From Schistosoma mansoni (Eukaryota; Platyhelminthes; Trematoda; Strigeidida; Schistosomatidae), in contig NC_031501.1 of NCBI RefSeq assembly GCF_000237925.1, positions 1,118,286-1,182,285 on the forward strand: 64,000 nucleotides of DNA. The letters run 5' to 3'. Made by a program: the position numbers and the translations under genes. Shown here one piece after another: positions 45,701-53,690 of the stretch; positions within the stretch are counted from its first letter, which is position 1, and each line of letters begins with the position of its first letter. Below the pieces are notes generated by a model. That model was not told the DNA's origin and ran no database searches. It saw nothing but the letters and a program-made list of their open reading frames with translations.

Positions 45701-48700
45701 AGACCTGAAGGTCATAATAATATCAGTTAGTTATGTAAACTATGAAACCGAAAAATCTGCACAAACCTTCTATACCAATGGTTTATAGGATTAACTAAAA
45801 AGTAGGAATCGTTGGATATTTATTTGGTTCAAGTTCGGGACAGTTTATCAACATGCATTCAAAACATTCAGACTTCACAGAAACTGTAATAATATCATGT
45901 CATTGGATCGATGTATAGTTATTTACATTTCCAACTATATTCAATATGTTATATAATGCGATATACCCATCAGTCATCCCTAACCTTCAGTCGCTATCAT
46001 AGATTCTTAAGTCATAGATAATGATATCAGTTTATTACAATGAAAGATATAAAAAAGTATGATTTCATCATTTTACTGATACAATTGGCGAGTTAGTTAG
46101 GATGTTGGCTAGCTCACTAGTTTCTCAGAAAGACTATTTCTCAATCATCAACAAACAAAATATAATTTCTAAAATCTCGTTTCCCTTCTTCATATTCTTT
46201 GGTTTCTAACGTAAAAAACATCATATCCTTTAAAAAAAGACGGATGATGGGTAGCATTGGAGCCCAGGACTAGTGTCTCGTCCTATTTAAGACCCGCCAT
46301 GTCTATTTACCTGCGTCCTCTCCGAGCCTCGAACCCAGCACTATTCGCCTTAGACGCCATCGTGTTGTCCACTTTCTTGTGCTGTGGGGTGAAGTTTAAA
46401 TTCACTTGATATTATTTACTTGGGTCTTACCATTGATGTTTAGGACTGCAGTTGATCAGTCTCTCATTGGCATATGTGCATACTGTGCGTATTGTCTAGA
46501 TATTGCCTTAATTCACAAGCATTCTAAGAAAAGATGGATAAAAATTCAAAAAGTTCAAGAGAGATGACGATAATTCGCAGCTATTTATCGTACATTTTTT
46601 TTCATTCAGCGTATGAGAAATCTTGTGTGATAATTCTGTTTTACATTGTAATTCAAGTGATAGTGTGATGTGTGCTACTGATGTCGACAGATATGAGTAG
46701 TATTGCAGTAAACGAGAACACAAGTGGGACATTAAAATGTATGTGAGTACAAAATTACGGAACATCCTAATGAAATATGAGAATCATACAGTAAATACTT
46801 CATTCGCAAAATGTTAATCAATCATCACACACTTCATTGTTCTTTCTTTTCCACACCGATCATTTTCTGTTCTCGTTCTCTTTTCTTTGGTCTTCTTAAC
46901 CTTCTTCTGCCAATTATTTCACTTTCGATTGATGATAGATGGTACTGTGATCTGTCGACATCAGTAGCACACACCACGGTATGTATCACCAATCGAAAGT
47001 GAAATGCCTGGAGGCAGAAAGTTAGGTAGATCGAAGGAAAGAGAACGAGAACACAGAATGATTGCTCTGGAAACGAAGGAACAATGAAGTCTGAAATGAC
47101 TTATTGACATTTCATAAATGATATATTTACTGTATGGTTCTCAGATTTTACTGAGTGATTCCGTAATTATGCATTCAGATGTATTCTATTGTCCCCACTT
47201 ATGATCTCGTTCGCTACTATAGCATTTTTTTGTGATAAATTTAGCATTAATTAGAGTGAGAAGCAGTAACCACTGCAGTTCAACTGAGTCTGTTGGGAGA
47301 TATCAACTCACTGAAGACATTGGTTAATGGTTGCTCAATTTTGGGGATTGATTGAAGTTAGACATTGACGCCATTGGGTGCCGACCAGCTTAGTGGTCTA
47401 TCGGTTAAGTGCTCTGGTGCGAGACTGTTAGGTCGTGGGTTCGAATCTCGCGAGGCGGAATCGTGGATGCACACTACTGAGGAGTCACACAATAGGACGA
47501 AACGGCCATCCAGTGCTTCAAGGTTTTCCATGGTGGTCTAGCTTCAATTGACTCACGATCTCAACTATATAAAATTAATTAGAAATATTGTTTATAACTA
47601 ATAAGTAAGTCAATCAACTATATTTCTAGTGTTTAAAAAGATAATGACCTTTACCCAACAGAAATGTAACCCAGATCACGTGTTTTGTCCTATTCGGGAC
47701 TCATCAGCCAGGATATTCCCGCATTTCACTTTTCATGTCCCAAATAGTATCAACAAAACGCATCCTGAAATCCAACTGCTATACATATTCTACCTATTCT
47801 ATGAAAATTTGTGTTATGATAAGTGTATCGAGGCGATTCCCACATGATGCACATATATCAACTAAGTCCTATTACAATTTCAGTCAAAATATCAACAATG
47901 GAATAATTCAAAACTTACTAAATTACAACATATAGCGTTTTAACATACTTGATATGTGGCTAACAGTAATATTAGATGGACATTCTGTCCTACTTACAGT
48001 TCATCAACTAGATTTCTTCTTCATCCCATAGTTCAGGATTATATGAAGACTTGAATTTAATTCTTTTCATATCAAACACCTAATGGGTTATTTTCTGAAC
48101 TACTGGGTTCAGTATGTCATCAATTCGATCAACTAGTATGAAGATATCATTAGAGATTTCTAGTTTCTAGTTTTTGATATTTAAAACTACCATTAATCAC
48201 TCTTTGTTTTCTATATGTACATCATAATCAAATTACCTCGATATAGCTTTATACCATAACAAATCTTAGCCCCCAGATGCCCTGATACGGCCAAGAGTGG
48301 GGAGAAAGAGTCCGCTCTCCCTCTCCAAATACTCTCACATGGCCACGGATCTGCAATGAAAGTCCTACTCACTGACTTCTCGTGGCATTATTGTTGTTCA
48401 CGAAATTGAGAGGACGAAAAGCGAATATCCGGCACTTTAACGAGGTTGGTAGACACGGAAAGTCCACCTAGGGGAGTTGGACAACCCTGATTCCAAACCA
48501 GTGGTGCACATGGGCTCCAGTATCTTGAGGGAATAAATGGTGCATGAACCTATTGTTGGTCACCGGCTACCATGTGAGTGCATCTCCTTACGATGCTTCA
48601 CTTCCTTGTGAATCAGATTTTTAGGTCGGAGGCTCCGGTTGTGGTCCTCTAAGTAAACCACTTGCTTTAATTTGGTCACCTGGGTAGTAGTAACGTTCAA

Positions 48701-48955
48701 ATAAATAAATAAATTTAGAATGAGTTTTTGTGTAGATTTAGTATTTTCATAGTTGAAAGCGTGAGTCAATTGAAGGTAAGACACCATGGACTGAGGAGTC
48801 CCACAATTGAACGGAACGACCGTCCAATGCTTCCAGGTTTTCCATGGTGGTCTAGCTTTAATTGAATCACGCTTTCAACTATGAAAATAAATTTAGGTTA
48901 CAAAAATTAGCAATAGAGATATTATAAACCGTGGTTAAAACATGTTATTATTAGC

Positions 48956-48991
<36 letters not shown>

Positions 48992-51900
48992 GTAGTAGTA
49001 GTAGTAGTAGCGTAATCTCTTCTTGTATCATCTTATCACATATAGTCTTTATTATTATTATTATCATATTATCATCTAGTGTAATTCAAGTACAATACTT
49101 GAATGTAATTTCCATTCTCATCTATATACATTCTTAAACAAGACCTATACAATATGAATATGAGATTTGATCTTTGTATGTAAAATATTGTAGTTCATTG
49201 ACTTCTTGTTAATCAGTTTTCAATAGTATGCAGGTTAGATGTCAAAATTTCTTGCTTTTACTTTTAGTCATTTCATATAAAAACAAAATCTTGTACATAA
49301 ATTCAAATCAATGAGATTAATAGTTTATGTTATAATTAGATTGATGAAATTTAATCAACAAGAAAGAATAAAACAAACATGATATTTGGCTAGCAATGGA
49401 ATCCAGTTTGACGCGCGTTTCGTCTTATTTCGGGCTCGTCAGATGGATTTACCTGCACCTCTAGGACTCGAACCCAGTACCGTTCACTTCAAACGTCATC
49501 GTGTTATCCATTTAGCTACTGAGTCCCGATAAACACTTACTTATGCAATGGGTTAAAGTTTATATTCACTTGGTGTTGTTTACATGTATCTTCTCATTGT
49601 TATTTAGGACTGCAATAAGACGAAACGCGCGTCAAACTAGATTCCACTGTTAGCCACTATCCATCTTTGCCTATAAAGCTTATGACTTCAGGCAATATTG
49701 TGGCAGTCCGGATAGGATGCACATATCTCAACAAGAGACTGACCAATTATAGTCCTAAATAACAATGGAAAGATACAAGTAAGCAACACCAAGTGAATTT
49801 AAACATGATATTCATTACTAACCAGTGATTACTCATTGTATCTCAGTTTTATAATAGAGGTTAGTCATAACTCGAATAGCTCAGCGATGATATCTCTGAC
49901 TATGAAGCTGATTGATATGGGTTTTAATCTCTTCTGATATATTAGATCTCTCGATTTTGAGTCGTGATGTTTAGTGTCAAATGGCAAGAGAGTTTTTTTA
50001 CCAACTACGTTCGATTACATAATATTTAAAATTAGCACACATGATATCAAAGCTGCCTAGACTAGCGGTGGGTACATTACAATTTGATCTATATGATTCA
50101 ATTAGCATCAAGAATAACATTGATTATCATTAGATGATCAATGTGAAGTTAAGTTCAGTTTTACTTTCTTTTTACTAAAGGTGATATTTATCTTCAATCT
50201 CTTAATCGTTCAAAATAGTTGATTATTCAAAACTTGGTAGCACTGAATAACTTTTTTATCCAAGCTCACTAAGAGAAAAAACAGAATCTTCCTCTATGAC
50301 AAAATAGATATTCACTGGCTCCTAGTTTCTCAACAACTTTTCAAAACTAATGTCAATTCATGAAAACTTCAAATTCTTGGAGTTTTAGTACAAATTCATG
50401 ACTAGGGGAATCCAATCATGTGTGGGAGATGGTTCATGATTGGTTAACATCACAAATTGAGTAGAGCTAGAAATCGAAATCATTCGATGCCAACTCAATG
50501 GTCTAAAGCTTAAGGGCACGCTATGAGGTCTCGAGGTTCTACATGGTGGAATCATGGATGTCCGATGCTGAACAGTTCTACATTATAGTGGAATCGCTGC
50601 TCATCGGCTTCAATTTTCCGTTGGTTGTCTAACTATAGTCAGTCTGCCTTATAAAACTACGAAATAAACTTCAAATGAAACGATCTGAATAAATCCTTTG
50701 CGATGAACTTAATAACTAACAATTAGTTACAACAAATATATGAGTACACAAAACTATGAGAATTTCAGATAATCTTGAGTGTTTGAATAGAAGCTTAGTG
50801 AAATATATACGTCTTCGGGTTCAAACAATGAATTTAAAGGGATACTTAGGTGTGATAAATATCCATAAATATACCACCTAACATCTCAAAATAGACCATT
50901 TTAATGATTTGCTAGTTTATGTAAACTGCACTTTGTTTTGAGATAAGTAACCGATAATTATTGTTAGATGAACGCTCAATCCGATTTCTTGGTCGCCTTT
51001 AATAACTCAAGGGCTAAATCTACACACCAACTTGAACACAAGAGAAAAAGCATGAAGTGTGGAAAGTGCGCTTTAATCCAAGGTTAGTTTATATACAGAA
51101 AAACGAGAGTATTGATGGTATTATAGACAAATTTAAACTCCTGAAATTTTCAGGAATCATGTTAACTATAGTAGCAGTATAGGTTAATATCCAGTCAGTT
51201 TTTCACTTTCTAGATGTTTCTGAGATGTTTTTATTCAACGTTGGTAGGATGAAATTTTTCCAAGAGTTTTCTGAGCCCCTATGGACTTTTCCAAGTAATA
51301 CTTCAGTGATTTTAAGAATACGCAAACATAAATGAAAAGGAGTAAAGTTTTGTAAAGGTTTACTTGTTAACTAACTAGAAACTAAGTCTTTAATTTGGTC
51401 GACTTGAATGTTGGCTAGTGAGACACAACTCCCTTTAAGTCAAATTATACGGTTCACTAATAACAACTGTATTTAGTGTTAGGTTACCCCTGATTAATTA
51501 CGAAGCATACCTATTCTTAATGAAACCAAATATGAATGTATATATATTGAAATAAGGGATAAAGGAATTAGAGTCAAATGAAGAATCATAATAAAGTTGG
51601 ATAGTATTGAGTATTGAAACACAAAATGCCTTTTTGGTTTTCTTGGGACTAGTCTATTGGATATACTTGCCTCCCAATGATGATCATCCTAATCAGATCA
51701 GGATTCCCAGTACCTTTCATTTTGAATGACAATTTCATTTTCTAGTGAGCAACTGAGTCCGGATAAACAGTAACGTACTCAATAGGTGTGAATATATAAG
51801 TAAGAACTCGGCCGTTGCTGCTACATTGACGTGGTGATTGGGTTTGCCTATCTTAATGAACCAATCGAGCTATACTGGCTGAGACGGTCGTTCCTCAAGG

Positions 51901-52892
51901 TCCTACCATGCCAGACAGGTCGTTTGAAGAGTGGTAAGGCTAAAAGTAACAGACCCAAGGTCTGAGGGTGAACTCGTACTTCCGAGTGTGCAGAGGTGTG
52001 ATGGCAGTAAGGTGTTTCCTTCAGACAACCTGCATTACAGTTATTCTGCTTTCCCACAAGAAAAGGAAAGGGGTTATTAAAGGTTGACCCCAAAAATGTA
52101 CAGCTCTTCTTATTCCACTGATTTCCATCGCTGGAAGTAAGGTCCCACAAAGTACGGAACAAACACGAAAATTACTCACAAAATGGTCGTATGTAACCTG
52201 CCTCAAGCAGTTGTCCCTGGGGCACTGCGGTCACAATCTCTGGTCAATAAGACTATCACTAACCTGATTTCTTTTTCAGGTATCTCTAGAAGAACCTTTT
52301 CATGGTGCGGGCAACAGGGAAGTGAAAACCACCTTCATACCTCTAACAACACACATGATCAGTAAGAACTTGTATTTTCTGGTTATTGATGTTAAGTTCT
52401 GGAATCGACCAGTCTTAAACGGAATGGCTTAATGTTTTCATTTAGTCATCAGATATTTCAATGTTGGATATTGGGTGGAATTGGATTCCCTAAACATTAA
52501 CGACGGGAACATATAAGAAAATAAAAGTTTCTTTTCAACAATAAATCATTGTCATACTTACCTTCACTACAATCAATTCCTTTAAAATCTGGTGTACAAA
52601 TACATTTGGAATCATTTTCATTGAAACTATCATTCTTATTGCCATGAAGACGACGACATATTCCATGATTTAAACATGGTGGTTGACATATTCCTATTGG
52701 ATTAAAATCAATTGGATAAAATATTTTAGAATGAATTAATTTTACAGGAGTAATTGTAGTTACTAAGGTTGTTGTTGTTGTTGCTGATGAGGATGATGAT
52801 AATGCTTCAGCTGAAATACATGTTGAATATGATAATAATAATAATAATGATAAAGAGAAAATCAATAAATGATTAATAATTTGTATCAACAT
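30619..52892 (-). CDS. EGF-EGF-SEA-EGF transmembrane mucin-like protein
   Basis: Six minus exons: 52892-52562, 44267-44142, 39545-39421, 35628-35352, 33289-33143, 30776-30619. Junction phases 1, 1, 0, 1, 1 all agree, donors are GTAAG-type, and the coding total is 1164 nt, 387 residues. Order: signal peptide 1-28; Ser/Thr run 32-48; EGF C69-C108 and C119-C150, six Cys each; a SEA-like domain about 154-285 split over exons 3 and 4; EGF C291-C334; transmembrane helix about 339-361; basic 26-residue tail ([10 protein letters not shown]). This is the membrane-proximal layout of transmembrane mucins (MUC3/12/13/17) without a long tandem-repeat region, so the product should be an outward-facing surface protein. 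At the usual SEA self-cleavage site GSVVV it has NSVMI. Introns of 2-9 kb hold most repeats of 30-52 kb. ATG 52892 starts the signal peptide. Exon order is seen; mucin kinship is inferred. Confidence 0.8.
31325..31560 (+). mobile_element. SINE-A copy, diverged
   Basis: Plus unit from CATTGCATAAACCAGTAGCT through the B-box region and a decayed hammerhead (CAGCTTATGAGTCC, then GCGAAATGCGCG) to CACCACCCATCTCTGCC. Intron 5 of the mucin-like gene. Confidence 0.75.
31561..32404. other. Intronic, no clear feature
   Basis: Short SINE-A-like traces around 31815-31880 (ATGGATAGTGTGTAGCAGTC). Otherwise unassigned. Confidence 0.4.
32405..32675. mobile_element. SINE-B, minus head joined to plus tail
   Basis: Minus hammerhead and tRNA-like parts (GACGGCCGTTTCGTC at about 32430, then B-box inverse CCGAACCC at 32530) to about 32605, then plus GGCCGTCCAGTGCTTCCAGG through the 3' tail. 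Foldback arrangement. Confidence 0.7.
32955..33115 (+). mobile_element. Old SINE-B copy
   Basis: A box ATGGCATAGAGGTTAATCG, B box GGGTTCAACTCCC, then CTACTGAGGAGTC. Ends less than 30 bases from exon 5 of the mucin-like gene. Confidence 0.6.
33143..33289 (-). CDS. Mucin-like gene, exon 5 (third EGF)
   Basis: Acceptor CTATAG before 33289. Reads [17 protein letters not shown], then [12 protein letters not shown], then NYPGRRCM, ends phase 1 at GTAAG. Six Cys in EGF spacing. Confidence 0.8.
33470..34330 (+). mobile_element. RTE-2 LINE 3' end
   Basis: 89 open codons ([12 protein letters not shown], then [14 protein letters not shown], then [15 protein letters not shown]) followed by the 3' UTR and a degenerate ACTG tail near 34310. 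Continues exactly where the copy at 1-566 leaves off in the protein. Mucin-like gene intron 4. Confidence 0.85.
34424..35030. mobile_element. SINE-B foldback composite
   Basis: Full minus SINE-B including its far 5' part (ending AGTCACTAGTGAGCATATGA at about 34780), then a plus unit from AGGTTAAGCACTCGCG to CCACAAAAACCTCTTCTAAT. Confidence 0.8.
35035..35300 (+). repeat. R-C dispersed repeat
   Basis: Same orientation as 10140-10440; ends ATATAAGTAGACCACACTAC about 50 bases from exon 4. Confidence 0.7.
35352..35628 (-). CDS. Mucin-like gene, exon 4 (SEA second half)
   Basis: Acceptor TTTTAG before 35628, phase 0. Contains [14 protein letters not shown], then [11 protein letters not shown] at the SEA cleavage loop position, ends SSNFKVY, phase 1 at GTAAGTAC. 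Confidence 0.75.
35640..36478. other. Intronic, no clear feature
   Basis: Unassigned. Bases 36395-36465 resemble 10445-10515. Confidence 0.4.
36488..36851. mobile_element. SINE-B foldback composite with target-site duplication
   Basis: The inverted SINE-B tail (CAGAAAGGGGTTTTGTGG) to about 36541 joins a plus, almost full SINE-B (A box AGCTCAGTGG, B box GGGTTCGAAT, hammerhead about 36745-36800). Exact 9-bp duplication AATCATTAT at 36479-36487 and 36852-36860. Confidence 0.85.
36930..37090 (+). mobile_element. RTE-1 5'-segment fragment
   Basis: Matches 900-1015 (TAACCCCATTCCCAACCCTC and GAGCTTGGGACCGGCAGTAG). Probably from the 5' part of the SR2-like element, but no coding extension follows. 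Confidence 0.5.
37362..37486 (-). mobile_element. SINE-B fragment with covarying hammerhead
   Basis: Minus tail to hammerhead (37413-37459) and head stub. Stem II reads GTTC/GAAC instead of GTCC/GGAC, a paired change. Confidence 0.75.
37775..37912 (-). mobile_element. SINE-B fragment with intact hammerhead
   Basis: Minus fragment from GAAAACCTGGAAGCACTAG through the B box (inverse of GGTTCGAGTC) to GCACTTAACC. Confidence 0.85.
37795..37838 (-). ncRNA. Type I hammerhead ribozyme inside SINE-B (best copy)
   Basis: Minus order: CACTG, CTGAGGA, stem II GTCCT/AGGAC with a GTGAT loop, GAA, stem III ACGGCCGT, cleavage C, TAGTG. Every invariant core base is present and stem II is one pair longer than in sister copies. 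Confidence 0.75.
38085..38655 (+). mobile_element. RTE-1 (SR2-like) 3' end
   Basis: Decayed coding region (DADVKAKI-like start, [13 protein letters not shown], then the RGRPKN region) to CAAGCTCAAGTAAGTAA. Mucin-like gene intron 3. Confidence 0.8.
38660..39310 (+). mobile_element. SINE-A copy split by an LTR
   Basis: SINE-A sequence at 38660-38936 resumes at about 39248 with CACGTTCTGTATTCCACTGC. The left end also has a small inverted piece (CATTGATGGTTAGGACTGCA). Confidence 0.7.
38937..39247 (-). mobile_element. Solo LTR, Gypsy family
   Basis: About 310 bp beginning TG and ending CA inside a SINE-A hammerhead, with a short CGCG/CGCA flank. Shares CGGTCATGCATCCGCACCA-like sequence with the inverse of the 20225-20480 LTR, so it is a solo LTR of a related Gypsy element. 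A fossil. Confidence 0.55.
39421..39545 (-). CDS. Mucin-like gene, exon 3 (SEA first half)
   Basis: Acceptor CCTTCAG before 39545, phase 1. Reads [19 protein letters not shown], then [15 protein letters not shown], ends phase 0 at GTAAGTTT. Confidence 0.75.
39644..40620 (+). mobile_element. RTE-1 3' end (host of a nested RTE-1)
   Basis: Plus segments 39644-39675 (GGGAGAAGAGGAAGACCAAC) and 40447-40620 ([19 protein letters not shown], ending with an AAGTAAGTAAGTAAG tail) are one copy interrupted by 39676-40446. Confidence 0.85.
39676..40446 (-). mobile_element. RTE-1 (SR2-like) copy nested in another RTE-1
   Basis: The inverted (TTAC)n tail is followed by minus frames for the C-terminus and thumb ([18 protein letters not shown], [24 protein letters not shown]). 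Bounded by the exact 11-bp duplication GAACACATTAC at 39665-39675 and 40447-40457, which is itself a piece of the element's coding sequence. Confidence 0.85.
40715..40925. mobile_element. SINE-A foldback pair
   Basis: Minus part TTGATGTTTAGGAGTGCAAT to GATGAATGGTGGTTAG, then plus from the hammerhead (AGTCCCAAATGGAATGAAAC) to CCACTATACATGC. Confidence 0.75.
41108..41418 (+). mobile_element. SINE-A, complete unit
   Basis: A box AGTAGCTAAGTAAATAACAC, B box GGGTTCGAGTCCCGG, hammerhead about 41205-41265 with the extra AAA after the cleavage site, then the 3' part to ATACAAGCAAACAATATC. Confidence 0.85.
41488..41690 (+). mobile_element. SINE-B copy
   Basis: GTCATTAACACTATCGGAT, A-box region, B box CTTGGGTTCG, shortened hammerhead, tail to CATGAATCCAACTATAG. 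Confidence 0.8.
41700..42071. other. Intronic, no clear feature
   Basis: Unassigned AT-rich sequence in intron 2 of the mucin-like gene. Confidence 0.4.
42072..42580. mobile_element. SINE-A foldback pair, two near-complete units
   Basis: A minus unit 42072-42340 (hammerhead near 42105-42145 with U at core position 3) is joined at CAGTC/CCAGAG to a plus unit 42341-42580 whose hammerhead core CTGACGA and GAAACGCGCGTCCTGG is intact. The two arms can form a hairpin in RNA or DNA. Confidence 0.85.
42371..42423 (+). ncRNA. Hammerhead ribozyme inside SINE-A
   Basis: CTGACGA, stem II GTCC/GGAC, GAA, stem III ACGCGCGT, cleavage C, then CTGGAT. The pair of stem I next to the core is mismatched (U opposite C), the rest pairs. 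This is the schistosome hammerhead type described in Sm-alpha. Confidence 0.65.
42815..43505 (-). mobile_element. RTE-2 LINE 3' end
   Basis: Inverted (ACTG)n tail at 42822-42837, 3' UTR, then coding sequence equivalent to 33477-33746 and to the end of 1-566. The plus-strand frame over it is a shadow. Confidence 0.85.
43660..44040 (-). mobile_element. SINE-B, full unit
   Basis: From a shortened tail through the hammerhead (43716-43762, U at the cleavage position), B box, A box and the 5' region to AGTGAGCATATGATCATTAT. Shows the full unit is about 380-430 bp with the tRNA-like part internal. Confidence 0.85.
44142..44267 (-). CDS. Mucin-like gene, exon 2 (second EGF)
   Basis: Acceptor after a T-rich tract, phase 1. 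Reads [19 protein letters not shown], then [15 protein letters not shown], ends phase 1 at GTAAGTT. Confidence 0.8.
44390..44868. mobile_element. SINE-B composite with target-site duplication
   Basis: A full minus unit to AGTGAGCATATGATTAT, the tail start of a second minus unit (GATCAGAAGGGGG), then a switch to plus ACGAAACGGCCGCTCAGTG and the plus tail. Exact 14-bp duplication ATGAATTAAGATCA at 44376-44389 and 44869-44882 shows a single insertion event. Confidence 0.85.
44480..44526 (-). ncRNA. Type I hammerhead ribozyme inside SINE-B
   Basis: Minus order: CACTG, CTGAGGA, stem II GTCC/GGAC, GAA, stem III ACG/CGT, cleavage C, CAGTG. All core bases present. Confidence 0.7.
44990..45088 (-). 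mobile_element. Old SINE-B head fragment
   Basis: CGGCATCCAAAGGTATATATGTC and ATGTCTAACTTCGATCA match the inverse of the SINE-B region just 5' of the A box. Weak. Confidence 0.4.
45097..45615 (-). mobile_element. R500 retroposon with target-site duplication
   Basis: Full-length minus copy with TTTATTTATTTAAACACATA at the tail side, flanked by ATCACAAT at 45089-45096 and 45616-45623. Its 45240-45612 part is almost identical to the inverse of 48268-48640. Confidence 0.85.
45624..46237. other. Intronic, no clear feature
   Basis: Unassigned DNA of mucin-like gene intron 1. Confidence 0.4.
46238..46540 (-). mobile_element. SINE-A, circularly permuted unit
   Basis: In its own direction it starts just after the hammerhead (TATCCATCTTTT), runs through the 3' part, then the tRNA-like head, and ends with a hammerhead (near 46260-46310). 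One unit in permuted order, as a tandem or circular template would give. Confidence 0.75.
46668..47225. repeat. Palindromic R-C pair
   Basis: Left arm about 46668-46965 and right arm about 46952-47225 are inverse R-C copies (shared CCATACAGTAAATA, TTCACTTTCGATTG and TCTGTCGACATCAGTAGCAC and their inverses). Arms have diverged by small changes. Confidence 0.75.
47256..47573 (+). mobile_element. SINE-B simple copy with target-site duplication
   Basis: Single plus unit, 318 bp, with A and B boxes and a hammerhead with one core-adjacent change. Exact 10-bp duplication ATTAATTAGA at 47246-47255 and 47574-47583. This defines the simple insertion form. Confidence 0.85.
47665..47905. mobile_element. 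SINE-A foldback pair, diverged
   Basis: Minus hammerhead part (TTTTGTCCTATTCGGGACTC, then ATCAGCCAGGATATTCC) followed by plus GTCCCAAATAGTATCAAC to ATCGAGGCGATTCCC. Confidence 0.6.
48268..48707 (+). mobile_element. R500 retroposon, plus orientation
   Basis: Begins AGCCCCCAGATGCCCTGATA, ends in an AAATAAATAAAT tail at about 48700. Near-identical inverse of 45240-45612, with a small internal loss near the tail. Confidence 0.85.
48719..48885. mobile_element. SINE-B foldback composite with target-site duplication
   Basis: Inverted tail to ACACCATGG, then plus CTGAGGAGTCCC hammerhead half and tail. Exact 11-bp duplication AATAAATTTAG at 48708-48718 and 48886-48896. The left duplication overlaps the R500 tail, so it is younger than R500. 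Confidence 0.85.
48955..49015. repeat. (ATT)n (AGT)n microsatellite
   Basis: About 13 ATT units followed by about 7 AGT units. Confidence 0.95.
49388..49800. mobile_element. SINE-A foldback pair
   Basis: Minus unit 49388-49612 (hammerhead near 49400-49445 with CTGACGA kept and the AAA insertion) joined at GCAATAAGACGAAAC to a plus unit beginning inside the hammerhead and running to the end. Confidence 0.85.
49801..50484. other. Intronic, no clear feature
   Basis: Unassigned, mucin-like gene intron 1. Confidence 0.4.
50485..50645 (+). mobile_element. Old SINE-B copy
   Basis: ATGCCAACTCAATGGTCTAA, then a B-box trace and a decayed hammerhead (GCTGAACAGTTCTACATTAT) and tail. Confidence 0.5.
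50646..51589. other. Intronic, no clear feature
   Basis: Unassigned AT-rich intron sequence. Confidence 0.4.
51590..51790 (-). mobile_element. Old SINE-A copy
   Basis: Decayed minus hammerhead (TTCTTGGGACTAGTCTATTGG) and head (CCCAGTACCTTTCATTTTGA, AACTGAGTCCGGATAAACAG). Confidence 0.55.
51810..52340 (+). mobile_element. Possible LINE 5' region
   Basis: GC-richer than its surroundings (GCTGCTACATTGACGTGGTG and following). The base composition and lack of splice context suggest a LINE 5' segment, but I cannot name the element, and it could also be an unknown promoter-proximal segment of the mucin-like gene. Confidence 0.3.
52562..52892 (-). CDS. Mucin-like gene, exon 1 (signal peptide and first EGF)
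   Basis: ATG at 52892. Hydrophobic leader [18 protein letters not shown], Ser/Thr run, then [14 protein letters not shown] and [13 protein letters not shown]. Ends phase 1 at GTAAGTATG. No TATA-like or trans-splice acceptor could be singled out upstream. Confidence 0.8.
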
Positions 52893-53164
52893 TCATATGA
52901 GTAAAATTTCAATAAGATTAATGTTTATCTTTTGTTCGTAGGATGATCAACACCAGATCCAAGTTGTTGATGGGGATGATGATAATGGTGGTGGTGGTGA
53001 TTTGGTTGTTTCCTTTTGTGTTACTAAGTAGAATGATATGAGTTTTTTCTAATATGAAAGTAATTCACGAAAAAATTTTCATTCACGTTGTATAAGGAAT
53101 CTGAAATAAATAAACAAGTATATTAATGATAATTATATAATAATAATAGTAATAATAATAATAA

Positions 53165-53195
53165 TAATAAGAAGAAGAAGAAGAAGAAGAAGAAC
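53165..53195. repeat. (AAT)n (AAG)n microsatellite
   Basis: AAT units from 53140 change into about 8 AAG units abutting a SINE-B tail. Confidence 0.9.
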
Positions 53196-53690
53196 GGTCG
53201 TCCAGTGCTTCCAGGTTTTCCATGGTTGTCTAGCTTCAATGGATTCATGAATTCAACAATAATATGATTAAGATCTCCACAAAACCCCCTTCTGATAATA
53301 ATCATCATGTGCTCAATAGTGACTGACTTCAAGATACATGTCCTGGAGTTCTAGTGAGAAGTAATGACCAGTCGAGTTCAACTGGGTCTATTGTGAGATA
53401 GTAACGCATTGAAGACAATGGTGGATATGTCGCTCAATTTCGTGAATTGGTTGAAGTGAGACATTAACACCGTTGGATGCTGGCAAGCTCAGTGATCTAG
53501 AGGTTAAGCGTTCGCACACGAAACACACTGGTAGGTCCCGAGTTCAAATCTCGTGAGGTAAGATCGTGGATGTGCACTGCTGAGGAGTCCCACAATAGGA
53601 CGAAACGGCCATCCAGTACTTCCACGTTTATTACCATGGTGATCTAGCTTCAATGGACTCATGATTTCAACTATGCAAATACTGAAATCT
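53196..53690 (+). mobile_element. SINE-B tandem: 3' tail followed by full unit
   Basis: A plus tail 53196-53287 ending ACCCCCTTCTGAT is directly followed by the 5' start of a full unit (ATCATGTGCTCAATAGTGAC) running through both pol III boxes, hammerhead about 53570-53625 and tail. Head-to-tail order suggests a concatemeric template. Confidence 0.85.
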
